Below the pieces are notes generated by a model, which was not told the origin of the DNA, made no database searches, and saw only the letters and a list, made by a program, of their open reading frames with translations. Of a stretch of 64,000 bases of DNA, positions 39,954 through 51,942 are shown one piece after another. The first letter of the stretch is position 1. Each line of letters opens with the position of its first letter. This DNA is from Opisthocomus hoazin (Eukaryota; Chordata; Aves; Opisthocomiformes; Opisthocomidae): assembly GCF_030867145.1 (NCBI RefSeq), contig NC_134414.1:63709397-63773396 (forward strand). The letters are read 5' to 3'. Made by a program: the position numbers and the translations under genes.

Positions 39954-39984
39954 ATGTTCACCAGCACCGGTTCCAACGGGCTCT
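39954..39984 (+). CDS. UBAC2: UBAC2 coding exon 1
   Basis: It encodes [10 protein letters not shown] plus the first base of codon 11 and ends at a GTGAGT donor. Joined to exon 2 this reads GLYKAPLSKSLL, matching the N-terminus of UBAC2 (ubiquitin-associated domain-containing protein 2) as known from human, which has SSGLYKAPLSKSLL. UBAC2 is a multi-pass ER membrane protein related to rhomboid pseudoproteases and derlins, with a C-terminal UBA domain. It is known to hold UBXD8/FAF2 at the ER and to act in ER-associated degradation and lipid-droplet control. The ATG has G at -3. The exon sits in a CpG island. The start is the conserved family start. Confidence 0.95.
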
Positions 39985-41724
39985 GTGAGTACCGGCCCTC
40001 GCCGCAGCCCGGGGGAGGACGGAGCCGGGAGAGGGCGGCGGCGAGGGGTGTGTCGGCCGGGGGACGGAGGCCGGACGGGGCCGCGCTGCCGGGGCGGGGG
40101 ACGCCGCCGTGAGGGAGCTGGCGGGGCGGCGGCTCCGTGACCTCTGGCAGGCGCCGCCGGGGGTGTGCGGGGCCGGCTCCCGCCGCCGGGCCTGGGCCCC
40201 TGAGGGAGCCGCTAGCCCTCGCTCCCCCGTCCCCGCACGCTCAGCCTGAAACTCGGGCTTTACCGCGTCTCCCGCTGCGGGACGGCGGGCGAGGAGCCCC
40301 GTCCGGCGGTGCCGGCGCTGGAGTAGCCGTTGCTCCGCTCCGGCGGGGCTCCGCTTCACGGGCTGTGCTGCCTGGCCCGGCCGGCGGCGAGGGGTTGTGT
40401 CTGGGCGGAGCGGTCCTCGCTCTCTGTGTGTGTGCGCGTCCGTAAAATTACATGGGCTCATGTCAGGGCAGGGAAAGAACTCTTTTTTAATGTGAAAAGA
40501 CGGTTGTTGTTTAAACCCCAGCGTTGGGAAGACAGAGTTGAGGGCAAACACGTTTCCTCCGTTTAACTTTGTTTTCACGTACAGCGTATGTCGATCGTTT
40601 CGTATCCCGGCGCGACCTGACCAGACTTCGTTGCGGGTTGCCGCTGAGCCTGTTTGCAGGACAGGGAACCCGCTGCCTTAAGAGACGGCGATGAAGAAGT
40701 GAGCGGGCTGCGGTGTGGACTTTGGCACTGCTTGGAGCAGGCTGGGGCAAATGATTGTCGGAGCTTTGCTGACTAATTGCGTGCTTCACACGAAATCCAA
40801 ATCTGAGTGTGAAAGCACCTGCTGGCTAGGGGGGCAATAAGTCGGGCGTTTCAGAAGGGGCGTTAGTTGTAGCTGTATTCTGTTGGAGGCATCAAAGTTT
40901 GGGGGGGGGCAGTATTTTTACAGGTGGATCTGGTAACGCTGTGCTTGGTTTACAGCGCCTGACTTTTAAAATTTTTTCGCTCAGTAATAGATACTGTAGA
41001 AGACCAGCCTTTTGGTGGCATGCGTCTGTGTATAATTCTGTGAGAAAGAAGGTGGGGTGAAAAGTATCCTTGTTTGGCTGAATGGGTGGAAAGTCACGGT
41101 CAGTATTGAAAGGTTTGTCCAAGGTAGATCCATCAGAAGAGTGAGTGGAACACTGTAGTCACAAGAAACATATTTGTGCTAGGACAAATACCTAGACAAG
41201 ATGCCATTCTGCAGAAAGTAAACTTTTTACCTTTTTATTTATTTTTTTGCTTCAGGACAACTGGTACAACATATACTCGTACTGAACTCACTTGTTGCCC
41301 TAAAGTGATTTTTCACAATAGAACTTGGCTGCTACAGGTGCACTGACAAACTCTAGTAGAGGCATGATTTAGGTCTCGGTGAGGTATGCTCACCTAGTGC
41401 ACAACTGTGGCAGTTTGAGATGTCCCTGTGCCTTCAGACTTTTGTTTCTGCCTTTGTAGCAGAAGTGCGTGCTGCAGTAGCAGCAGGTATGTAGAATTCA
41501 GTCACTGATGTGCAAAATCTGATAGTTTAGGCGGTTTATGAATCAGTGCCTGGAGCTGCATCAGGGAAGTGTACATGTGTGTCTGTGTTCTGCCCCTGAG
41601 TCTTGGAAGCAGTAACCTCTTGCAGAAGGGCAATGACAAACAGTTGTTGGGGCACGGCTGGTGGATAAATGGGCCTGTATCAGAGACCATAGATAAAATA
41701 AGCAGGCACGTGGTTCAACAGCGG

Positions 41725-41786
41725 TAAGAATGATCATGCCAGGTCAGACCAAAGGCTCCTGTATCCTGGTGTGCCATCTCTGACAG
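41725..41786 (-). mobile_element. Ancient CR1-like repeat scrap
   Basis: The + strand contains TCAGACCAAAGG with flanking words in the order found in the antisense 3' part of old sauropsid CR1-type repeats (AAGAATG, GGTCAGACCAAAGG, GTATCCTG, TCTGACAG). It is short and decayed. The call is from memory of the consensus. Confidence 0.4.
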
Positions 41787-44700
41787 ACTTCTTAACGTTT
41801 GTAATGTTTGCTTAAAGCCACATCGCAATACCATTTGGTAAAGCTTAGTAATACTAAGCTCTTTTTAGCCATGTGTATCTTTGGTCATTTTAAAAAGTGA
41901 CCCGGTTGTTGATTATATTTCTAGTAGGTTAAGGGCTTTAGCGTCTTCAGACATAGATTCGGTGGTAAAAATGTCAGAGGTTGCAGTGTTCTTTTTGCCT
42001 TGTTTTCACCCCTGCCTTGTTTTCACTCCTTGCTGCAGATTTCCCTCTTTAGCAATGGGAAAATAAACAAACAACAAATGACCTCGGAGCCCTACTACAT
42101 TTTGGTAATGTGATTTTTACTGGGCTTCTTATGCAAAGTGTTTTAACAAGAGTGCCAGAGACACTCTTGTCCCTAGTTTTCTAGAAGCAGGTCTGGTTTG
42201 TCCTACTAACTTTTTTAAAATCTTCTTTTTGATTTTTGAAACTTCTTATCAGAACCTAAATAATTATTTAACTCATTTGAAGTAGTTTGGTTCTTGTAAA
42301 TTCTTCTAATTAGTTAATTCTTGAAATTGCATTTAAAACTTTTCTGAAAGAGATAGAGTAACCAGTGGCTCGTAGTGGCAGCAGTTGCAGCTGATTATAA
42401 ACTTTGTGCTCCATCTGGTAATATTAATCTAATGAAGGCTGATAGAATCTTGGACAAGGATATTGTTGTCCATGTTCTTTGAATTCTTTGGTTTTTGTTT
42501 GTTCTGCTAACCTTAGAATAAACCGAAATAAGTAGCAGTGGACTATATCATATAATTCTAGGAGATTGTGGGAACAATATAAAGATGAATTTAATCGTCT
42601 GTGTTGTCATTAGAGGTCTAAATGAGAGAAAGAACTATGTTGAATTTGATGCAGTACGTAGATCAAAATTGTAATCAACGTCCTATGAAGCCTATGTCCT
42701 TGTGATCGGTACCATGTTAGTCCCTTTTCCTTCTCTTGCATCCTGTCTTCTCGGTGTTTCTGGGCTGCCTCTCTCATATCTTGATGTTTTGAAGAAAACA
42801 AAGCTCTTTTTTAAAACTACAGGGAGACTGACATGATTAGGATATTTTCAGGCTGCTTTCTAAATATGCATTTTAATCTCATCTATGACCCTCATCACAT
42901 AGGGTAATTTAATCAGATTATTAAGTTTTGGACATTTTTCATCATAGGTTATTCCTCTTGCTGTAAAATTTCATGGAACTTTGACTGACCCCATAGTCAA
43001 TTCTGTCTTTTGTTGTGTCCATGACGTGGTACCTGTATGCGTTTAAGGGAAGAGAGCTTATAATTCAAATAAAAAGCCTGTGTGCTTGTTAAAATTAAGT
43101 TATTGATTAATATTCCAAACATTTAATGTGACAAAATGTGGCAGAAGAGATGACTGAACTTTGGTAGACCGATGCCGCTTAGCAGTATACTGATGTACTG
43201 TTTCTAGGAAACGTGGGAGGAAGACACTGTAGCTTCCTTTTAGCACAATTCATTCCTAACATTTATTTGGGAAAATCTTTGGCTGCATGCATGAACGAAA
43301 TCTTGAGTGAGTGAATGAAAAACTTGAGTATTTTGATTTCATCAGTAGGAGGAGTTTAGCCATGTATCTGCGTGTGCGGATTACTGGGTAGCTGCATTTC
43401 CAGATTTCTGGAATTTCTGGATTTCTGTCGGGTTTGTTTAATCAGAATGCATTTTGCTTTTGTATTATAAAGCAGCCCTGACATACTACTACTAACTTAA
43501 CCGAGTAAGTTTAGCTCAGCTAAGCTTTTCTAAAGTCCACTTACATACTGTAGCTGTCCTGATTATTATTGTTCTTCATTCAGGTTGAGGTTGTTGTTGC
43601 ATTATTTACAGTCTGTTGATAAAACAATCCTAAAAAACATGATCTGCATTTAGCCATAGACAGACCCCGTGGCTCTTTCTGCTACATGGATCTTTGCTTG
43701 GTTGACGTCTGAATTTTATTTCTGCTAATATATCACTACTATGCTGAACAAACAATATTTTTCAAAGTTATTAGCAAGTACAAACTATTTCTGTATTACT
43801 TACCTCGAGCTAACTTTATTGATCATCTCTGTACTATGGGTGCCAGTGAATGCTGCACTGTGATATTGAGCTACACAGAAAAGTTCATTTCACGTCCTGG
43901 CTCTGCAGTTCAGTGGGGTGAATGATGTTATCTTCATTCAAGGAATATTAAAAACTTGTGAGTTCTTTACCACATATTCAACTTCAGGTATTCTTTGTAG
44001 GTTTGACCACTTCTGTTGAAGTTAGACTTTCTTGTAAATAATGCTTGACTAGCTGGGCCCGTGTAGTGAAGTCCTTGTCCTTGTCTGTGTGCCTTTTAAG
44101 GAGATGTCTCATGACTTTGAGCACTGCAATTGAGTTCTTATGTAAATTATTTCTCTAGTATTTCTTATTCTAGTTCAAGAGTTTCCTGGTATAAATTCTC
44201 TGTCCTACTTCTCCTGTGCAGTACTCTTTAAAATCACATGCAAAGGCAGAGAGGTTCTTGAAAAGTGACGTTATAAGTGACGTATATAAAAGCAAACCCC
44301 TCCAACAAACAAACGGTCCAATGCTGGGCGCATGTGATCCAGTTCCGAGAAGCAGATCCTTCACTAGCAGTGATATGCTGAATTCCGGACAGGCAGTATC
44401 AGGTGTAGCAGATGATGCCTGTGTTGGGAGCTGATAACACAGCTGCTCAGTGCATGACACATGGAGTTTTGGGTGAGGAGATGTGAGAATAAATGTACCT
44501 GATACACATTACAACTATGACATGTGGAAGTCAGGAAACGAGGAAGAGCACCGTATAAAAGACAAAGACAGTTTGCCCTTGTTAAGGGAAGCAGTTTCTC
44601 TTATATGGAATATTGGAAGAGCTGGTATTCCCTGGGAGAAAAAAAGACAGTGACTCTGGATAGTGAGAAGCACAGCACAGGCATGCTCGTATGACTTAGC

Positions 44701-45639
44701 AAAATGCTAACCCAGTTGAGTTGACTCGTAAAACAGCATTGTATTGTGTTCAGGAGGCGTGCTGCAGTAGCTGGCTTTAGGAGGGGCTTGAGAGGTGGGC
44801 TGTGGTGCAGGACCCAGACTGGTTTCTTGTGTTGCTGTCTGCCAGCAACTGGAATCCCATGAAGAATGCTGCTGGAACACTACAGGGGCTCTGCAAAGGC
44901 TAGCATGAGCACATGAAGACTGACAAGGGGCTGGCTGTTTGCTTTACGGTCGTGCTGCTTAGCTGTATTTGCTGCTTGTTCTCCAACATGCTGTGTCCCA
45001 GGAGCAAAGTATGATATGCAGGTGGCTTTCCATTATAAGACGCCAAGGCCTTTCCAACAGCTTAAACCTGTAAGACCAACAGCAGGCTTCTCTGCAGGCA
45101 CTGTAATATCCCCTCCCAATGTTCTTCATGCTGTGTGCAACACTGCACAGGAGTATAGTAGGAAAACCTATTAGAGCTAGTCTTTATTAAAGTAAAATCT
45201 GAGTCCATTTTTTAAAGCCTATGCTCTTGCTGCATCTGGAAAATACTACTTTACCTACTACACACAAGCTGCTTTGTGTAGTAGTACAGAGTAGAGTCCT
45301 TTGAACTTGTGTGCAAACATTTCTGCTAATGTAACTTAGGCTTTTACCTCTCTGTGAACCTTGTAGTGCAGTGCTAGCAATTTGTTAAAAATCCCCAAGG
45401 CAAGAAGGGAATGCTTGCATAACCTGCAAGACTGAACTCTGTTGTGCGCGGGCGTCAGGAAAGTAATAAAGGTATGTAAGTTGGTGCTTTGTGGTATGAC
45501 TGAAGGAAAAATGAAGCATGTGTTGAATATATCAGACTTCTGTGCATAACAATATTACACAGTACAGTAGTATATGGGACAACAAATTAGCTTGTACAAC
45601 AACATGCCACAGCGCAACCTATTTCAAAATGTTAGCGTA

Positions 45640-45785
45640 AGTCCTGGGAGCAGCATAGCCACATCAGTTCAATTAGCCATGCATTGAACGCCTCAGAAAT
45701 GTGGCTATTCTGCTGCTGCTGTGGAGCTAGCTCATTTCAAGCTAGCGTGGAGGTCTCCACGTGGTGTTGTGGTGTAGCCATACCT
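45640..45785. repeat. Palindrome-rich segment, possibly a decayed MITE
   Basis: Several inverted repeats fall within about 110 bases. TAGCCACA at 45656-45663 pairs with TGTGGCTA at 45700-45707. GAGCTAGCTC at 45724-45733 is a perfect palindrome. GTGGAG/CTCCAC lies at 45747-45760. The segment ends with GGTGTAGCCATACC near 45771-45784, which resembles terminal repeats of some old sauropsid DNA transposons. No matching left end was found, so the class is uncertain. Confidence 0.35.
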
Positions 45786-46815
45786 CCTATTTCTGACAGT
45801 GTATACTAAGAGAGATATGGTAATATGCTCTGTGGTTGGGAGGAAGACAAGGCTGCTCAACGAGGTGAGCATTTTTGTTGACTTCAACCTGTTTTTTTCA
45901 AGGAAGATTTGAAAAGAAATAGAAAAAAAAGGGGTTCTTTTTTTTTTTTTTCTTTTTGTAGCTCCTCATTCTTTTAGAGTTTGTGACCTAGGCTAAAACC
46001 AGCAGTTTTCTGAACAGTAAATGTATAGGTAACTGGTTTGATTACATTCTTACCAGTGCCTTTTAAAAATAGATTTAAAACATGATCACAGTTGGTTTCT
46101 TTATTGACTTTCTTAGTATGTATACTAACATTACTCGGCTTCTGTATGAAGTTTATAAGCATTTGATGAATAACTGTTTCTGTAGTGATACTCTTATTAC
46201 TGTGTTCACTTGCAGGCAGCATGGTGATTAACCACCAGAGTACGCTGTGAAGTGACAGTCTGAACACAGGATCCCCTTCTGGTGTCGCTGCTCTGTGCCT
46301 AGACCAGGGCAAGAGCTGCTTTTCTGACCCAGAAGACGTATTCAGTCATGTCATACTTGCAGGCAGCAATAACATCACTGCTTTTGAAGGATCCTCTGGT
46401 ATTGCATGTTTTTTTTTCAAAAGGATGAAACATTAGAAAAATACTTATACTGGATTTAACCAACTCTAAAAAATCTTCATATGGTTAAATTCCATCCTAC
46501 CAGTCAGCACACAGTCTCCTGGTGTCTTCCAGATTCCTCAAGCAGTATTACATGGGCCCGTACCTCTTGTCATCCTCCCTCCATGGCATCCTAGCATTTG
46601 TTCTCAGCTGCTGTTCAGGACTCTGTGCGTGGTTATAATAAAGACAAGCTATTACTCCTCAGATCTAGTAAGGTTGCTCCACTCTCCCCAAAACACACAC
46701 TGGTGTCTAGGAAGCACCTAAAAATTACTTTTCAGATTTGAGTATCTGACAGTGGGTTTCATCAGCTGTTGCAATAAAGGACTAGCAAGGTTTCCAAGCA
46801 TTCAGGAGGAGGTGT

Positions 46816-47422
46816 TCATAGAATCGTAGAATGCTTTGGGTTGGAATGGACCTTTAGAGGTCATCTAGCCCAACCCCCCTGCAGTGAGCAGGGACATCTT
46901 CTGCTAGACCAGGTTGCTCAGAGCCCCGTCCTACCTGGCCATGAATGTTTCCAGGGTTGGGGCCTCCACTACTTCTCTGGGCAACCTGTGCCAATGCCTC
47001 ACCACACTCATTGTAAAAAAATTCTTCCTTACAACCAGCCTAAATCTACCCTCCCTTAAAGCCATTGCTCCTTGTCCTATTGCAGCAAGCCCTGCTGACA
47101 ATGTTTTCCCCATCTTTCCTGTAGGTCCCCTTCAGGTACTGGAAGGCTGCTATAAGGTCTCCCCGCAGCCTTCTCTTCTCCAGGCTGAACAGCCCCAACT
47201 CTCTCAGCCTTTTGTCATAGGAGAGGTGCTCCAGCCCTCTGACCATCTTTGTGGCCTTTTCTGGACCCGCTCCAACACATCCGTGTCCTCCTTATGTTGG
47301 GGGTTCCAGAGCTGGATGCAGGACTCCAGGTGAGGTCTCATGAGAGCAGAGTAAAGGGACAGAATCCCCTCCCTCGACCTGGTGGCCACGCTTCTCTTGA
47401 TGCAGCCCAGGATACGGTTGGC
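46816..47422 (-). mobile_element. CR1 LINE 3' fragment, reverse, in UBAC2 intron 1
   Basis: It begins with the inverted CR1 terminus (TCATAGAATCGTAGAATG) and covers about 600 bases of 3' untranslated region and ORF2 end. Reverse-strand frames give CR1 phrases such as [20 protein letters not shown] at about 47130-47190 and [11 protein letters not shown] near 47315-47360. The frame is interrupted. It is antisense to UBAC2. Confidence 0.93.
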
Positions 47423-50400
47423 GTATCATGCTGCTGTTTGATGTGGAGCAAATTGTATCTGAAGGGAAAATGTTAGGCAAGAGTCCTTGCAAACTGACCA
47501 TTTTGAAACATCGCTTTAGGCTGGTGAACTTGCTGCAGATTCTTGGCCAGATTTTGGAATACAGTAGATGAATATCTGCATGATGGCTTAATGCAGGAAA
47601 AGCCACCACCCAGATTCCATCAGTGCATTTGGAAGTACTGTGCATTCAGATGTGCATCAGTTATGGTTTAAAAGACTCACAAATCTTGTGTATCAGTATT
47701 AAAAAATGGTCTGTGCGTATTTCATGCCATTATAGTAGCCCCTAGCAGTTAATTGTCTATATGAAAGTGGCATGTCTGCCTCATAGCAGCTGGGTTTGGG
47801 AAGTTTGCAGGTGATAGTGGGGAAAAAAAGCTGTTTGGTAGTATGTTTTGTCTGCAGCTGTGATGTAAGCTCAGTAGGGATCCCCACAAAAAATGTCCTG
47901 AGCTAATTTGGGCTTCTGCCAGCCACTGCTTATCAGCTGACATCAGCAATGAGGTGCTTTCCCAAGTCAACACTTGAGTCTTGGGCCCAGATTAGCAGTC
48001 CAGGGGGTGAAGTTGTTTCCCGAAAAGCCCTGCTGAAAGTAGCTTGGTCTGGCTGTCTGTTTTGACATGCTTATGTACTTGCTCTCTTCACCTGTGAGTG
48101 GTGAACAAGCAGGGAATGGGAAGTAATTTCAAAAACTGTAGCTGTTGCTGCTACCGCAACTTTCATACTCTTCTCATTAGTGCAGTGGTGGCTTCTGGAA
48201 CTGCAACTACCTGAGCAGTTGTGCCATAACCCCCCTCCTCTGTTTGTGATGGATGGGTACATCTTTTCCTTAACTCTCTGTACTTTAAAAGTGGTACTGG
48301 CAACCAGAAAAGTAGTAGGTTGTGGAAGAAGAGGATTAGTGGGCTTTGTAATGAGTGCAAGGGTGGAATGGGGAGACTTACAGGTGGTTTTCTCACTCAT
48401 GTCGCATTTGAGCATCAAATTCACATTGCGCAGTGGTAGCAAAAAGGTTGGGACACATTGCCTGTGAGCTTGTGAGGCCAGTTTTGGGGAGAACTTCTCC
48501 GTTGCACCGTGGGGAAGCAAAGATCTGTAGTGAAAGCTAGTTCTTTGTTCTTCATCATAGCATGGGCATGCTCTCCTGGTTATTACAAAACTTCTCTTTT
48601 TACTTAGATGGAAGCTCAGCATGTGTGTTGCAGCACCAATGCTGTTACTGCCTGTTGTTTGAAAGAATTGCCACTTAAGGAGTCCTTTGGGGCTGAAAAT
48701 TTATTCCAAGGTCTTTGAAGCATTTGATGTATTTTAACTCTTCAGGGTCAAAATCAGAGTTTATCCTGTCATTTTACTTTCTTCATGGGGTATAGAGGCA
48801 CCGTGGTTTTCTCCTCCTTGTGCACATTTACATTGGTGCTTCGAGTAGACGCTGGTACCCTGATAGGTTGGTGGTACATGTTTCCATCCTGCACGTGGTT
48901 GCAAATCCGTTGGACTAGAACTTTGCTTTCTAGATTTTATCTTTATATTCTAAGTGAGGAATTTGACTTGGATGTCAGAATGCTCCATTGTGTAGTATCT
49001 GGGATTGTTAGTCATTTCTGTTCTTACTGGTTGAGACATTCCACAGCAGTGGAAGAGTTGCTTCTTCACTGGTGACCTCACAGCAGTCCTTGATAAGGAT
49101 CTATATGCTCTTGAGGGGTAAAGCAAACTACTGCATTGTACAGTGAAACACTTGGAAAAAACATTTCAGGAGATGCGTTATTTCGCTGGAAGAGTTTATC
49201 TTTCTCAATTTTACTGGACAAGAATAAACTTAGCAACCATGATGACATTTTGAGAAGCTTGAGAGTAGAAGTTTCCGTTACTCATGTGATGTTCCCTGTG
49301 GGTGACTGTCACATTAATGGGTTAGTTACTTCTGTGGTTTTTCACTTGGTGACATGTTTAAAAATAAGTACTTCTCCTCTGTAACAATGTTTAAAGTGTC
49401 TAAGCTGAAAGCTAAAAGGAGGCTCATAAGAAAAATGTGTGTTCACACTTTTGGAGAAAACACATAAGGTTCTGTTGGTTGGTTATTTTTGAATGCATTC
49501 AAATTAGGAATAAACTTCATAAGATAAAGTAGTTCAAATGTGTATTACCTGTAATGTAAAAATGATCTAATTACATGAAAATTACAGTAAAATCTAAATG
49601 TAAATATTAAACCTGTATAGAAATATGTAGTCACGGTGGGAAATCTAGGTAACACGATCTTTATATGAAAATTATTATAGGATTAGTGAGTTCTTGTAAA
49701 AAATTATTTAGACTCATGAAATAACATAAGCATATTTGATAGTAAAATAACAAGTTTTGTCAAACTTTTATTCAGAAATGTCTATTGTTGTGACTACTAC
49801 TAGTGTTCTGGTTTAGGCTGTACTTTCAAATATTTATTGTAGCCTGGTTATAAAACTGACCTTTTCACATAAAGAAATGTTAAGTTAATTAAACGATCAC
49901 TGGCTGAGGTTTCAGGTGAATATATATGTGCATTGTGTGCACAGTAATTTTCAGGCAGCTCCAGCTTCTTTTTTCACCACAGTGTTCCACAGTACTCTGA
50001 TGGCTTCAGACATTTTTGAAACGTCGAAGTAAATCAGAGGATTGAATAATTTAAAAAAGGGGTGTCTAAAGATTATAGACATTATTTTTGGAGAGCAAAA
50101 ATATCCAAGGAAGATATTAAATTTAAAGGTGGATAGTTTTCTTGCATTAAAAAAAATGTTCCAGGCTTTCTGCCCTCCTGATATGTCTGTCAGAGAAAAT
50201 CTTATCATAAAACTAGAGCTTCTGGTTAGAAGAGCAACATCAACCTGTGTCAATCCAAATCAGTGCCTATTTTCTATAAAAGGATAGTTCTTCAAGGCAT
50301 TACTTGGTTAAAAAGAGTAAGAAAGTGAGTCTGTAAATAATGAACTCAAAGATACAGATTGTCGACTGAAAGAGGAGTTTAAAGTAGAAGTTTATGTTAC

Positions 50401-51814
50401 AGTACACATAGGAAGAGATGTTTTCTTCACATGGTGAACATCAGAAGACTGCAGACTGTGGCATGAACGGAGAACGGCCAACTGTACCCATCAAAGTTGT
50501 TCTTGATGTCATCAGTTAGTACTTGGATGAGGATCATGCTTAAATTACGTAGTAAGAACTGTATTTTCGATGGCAGTGCGATCATTAAAATCATGGCTTT
50601 GGTACCTATTACCATCTGTCTTTTCTAGCAGTTTGCTCTTCTGCTGTGCAGCAGATGTCGACAGAATCATTTATGGTAGTCAGTTCATCTGGATACATAC
50701 TAAATGTTTCCTGCATTACACTAATGCAGTGTTGTTCTTCCTGTACTCCTGTTCTTGACTTCCCTTGTGTACTTTTAAAGTAGTCTTATTGCTCCTTTTG
50801 TTATCTGAGAATAATGACAACAGAGCTACAGATTTCATAATACCCTGCAAAAAAAGCAGTTGTCCGAAAATCAGTAGGTTCTGTGCTATAATTGGGGTGT
50901 TTGGGAAGGAAGGAAATGTGATTAAAGTTGCATGGGTGAAAAGGGGAAAAGTGATAGAAGAAATAATATTTCTGAGTTCCTATGCTGGCTTGAATTGTTG
51001 GGCAAGAGTTTGTGTTTTGTTGCATCAGCTACACCAACAGTTTAGGATTAATTGCTGGGTATATTCCTGCTGGATGTTCGACTTGACAGTTTTTAGTAAA
51101 TGTATATTGCAGATTTCTCTGTTCTCTCTGCTTGCTTGCTTCTGAATGTCCTTTCTGAAAGTCATGCTACAAGGGGGAAAGAAGTTCTGATTTCACAAAT
51201 GTCCCGATTTGATTAATTTCTTGATTAACATTTGTAATGACTGCATGGAAGGAAGATGAATGTCTTGTAAATGAACTTAGATGTGTTTCCTTGAATGGTG
51301 GACCCAAGTGCAGTGTGGACAAAGTCACCTTATTCAGGACATTTATTCAGGTGGTTACTGCTTCATAGCCTCTAGAAAAAAAGCTAATCTTAATCCCTGA
51401 CGCAAAGGAAACAGATATTTGTTTGAACTAGTTGTACATGTATATTTTGCTAGCAAAAAGGGTGATTATTTTATTTCCTGAAACGTGATTGAGCCTTAGG
51501 AGGGCCTGACCTCTATATGTGCAGAGAGCATAGGTTTTATTATAGCCACACAATTATTTTCATGAGAGAATGTTGAAAACAATATGTCTGATTAATGTTT
51601 AGCTGTTATTAGTATCTCCAAAGACTTCCTTTGGTTGATGTGTTTTTCCTATCTATTTGCTAGTTGTTGAGAACTTGGGAAGTTGTTGAGATAGAAAGTC
51701 AAGGTGGTGCCACTGCTATTACATTTTCCAATGACCTGTTTAAATATGTCACTTTTTCTATGTGAGAGATTTTTCTCTGAAATGGCTTTTGTTTGTTTGT
51801 TTTTTGTCTTTAAG
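47423..51814 (+). other. UBAC2: UBAC2 intron 1, second half
   Basis: Unique AT-rich sequence ending at the TTTAAG acceptor of exon 2. It contains a 183-codon ATG-started reverse-strand frame (48071-48622) of low-complexity composition with no recognised domain. I treat that as chance. Confidence 0.6.
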
Positions 51815-51942
51815 ATAAAGCACCTTTGTCAAAGAGTCTGTTAATAGTCCCAAGTGCCATCTCGATTCTATTGACTCTGCTCTTCCAACATTATCAGAAG
51901 TTCTTTGCATATAACCTACAAGCTATAAAAGAAGATTTTCAG
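51815..51942 (+). CDS. UBAC2: UBAC2 coding exon 2
   Basis: It is preceded by a T-rich tract and AAG, and followed by GTAAGA. It completes codon 11 (Tyr) and encodes residues 11-53, from YKAPLSKSLL to AIKEDFQ, ending in phase 0. It contains the first hydrophobic segment, about residues 19-33 (LLIVPSAISILLTLL), which is the first transmembrane helix or signal anchor of this ER protein. The length of 128 bases plus the 31 bases of exon 1 gives exactly 53 codons. Confidence 0.95.

Larger units (their letters stand above)
39739..40440 (+). promoter_or_regulatory. UBAC2: CpG island, UBAC2 promoter
   Basis: A dense G+C and CpG block that begins at the edge of the CR1 fragment, spans UBAC2 exon 1 and ends in intron 1. 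GC boxes are present at about 39738-39760. No TATA box is seen. The transcription start is probably within 39750-39940, but the exact base cannot be set from sequence. Confidence 0.85.
40441..46815 (+). other. UBAC2: UBAC2 intron 1, first half
   Basis: Intron 1 runs 39985-51814 (11.8 kb). This part is mostly unique AT-rich DNA without conserved exons. It holds an ancient repeat scrap at 41725-41786, a palindrome-rich segment at 45640-45785 and a poly-T run at about 45938-45950. Confidence 0.6.

Noticed and set aside
48071-48622. 183-codon ATG-started reverse-strand frame in UBAC2 intron 1
   Set aside because: No recognisable domain, no CpG or promoter signal, and low-complexity Ser/Thr/Pro text. 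A frame of this length is expected about by chance in 64 kb scanned in six frames.
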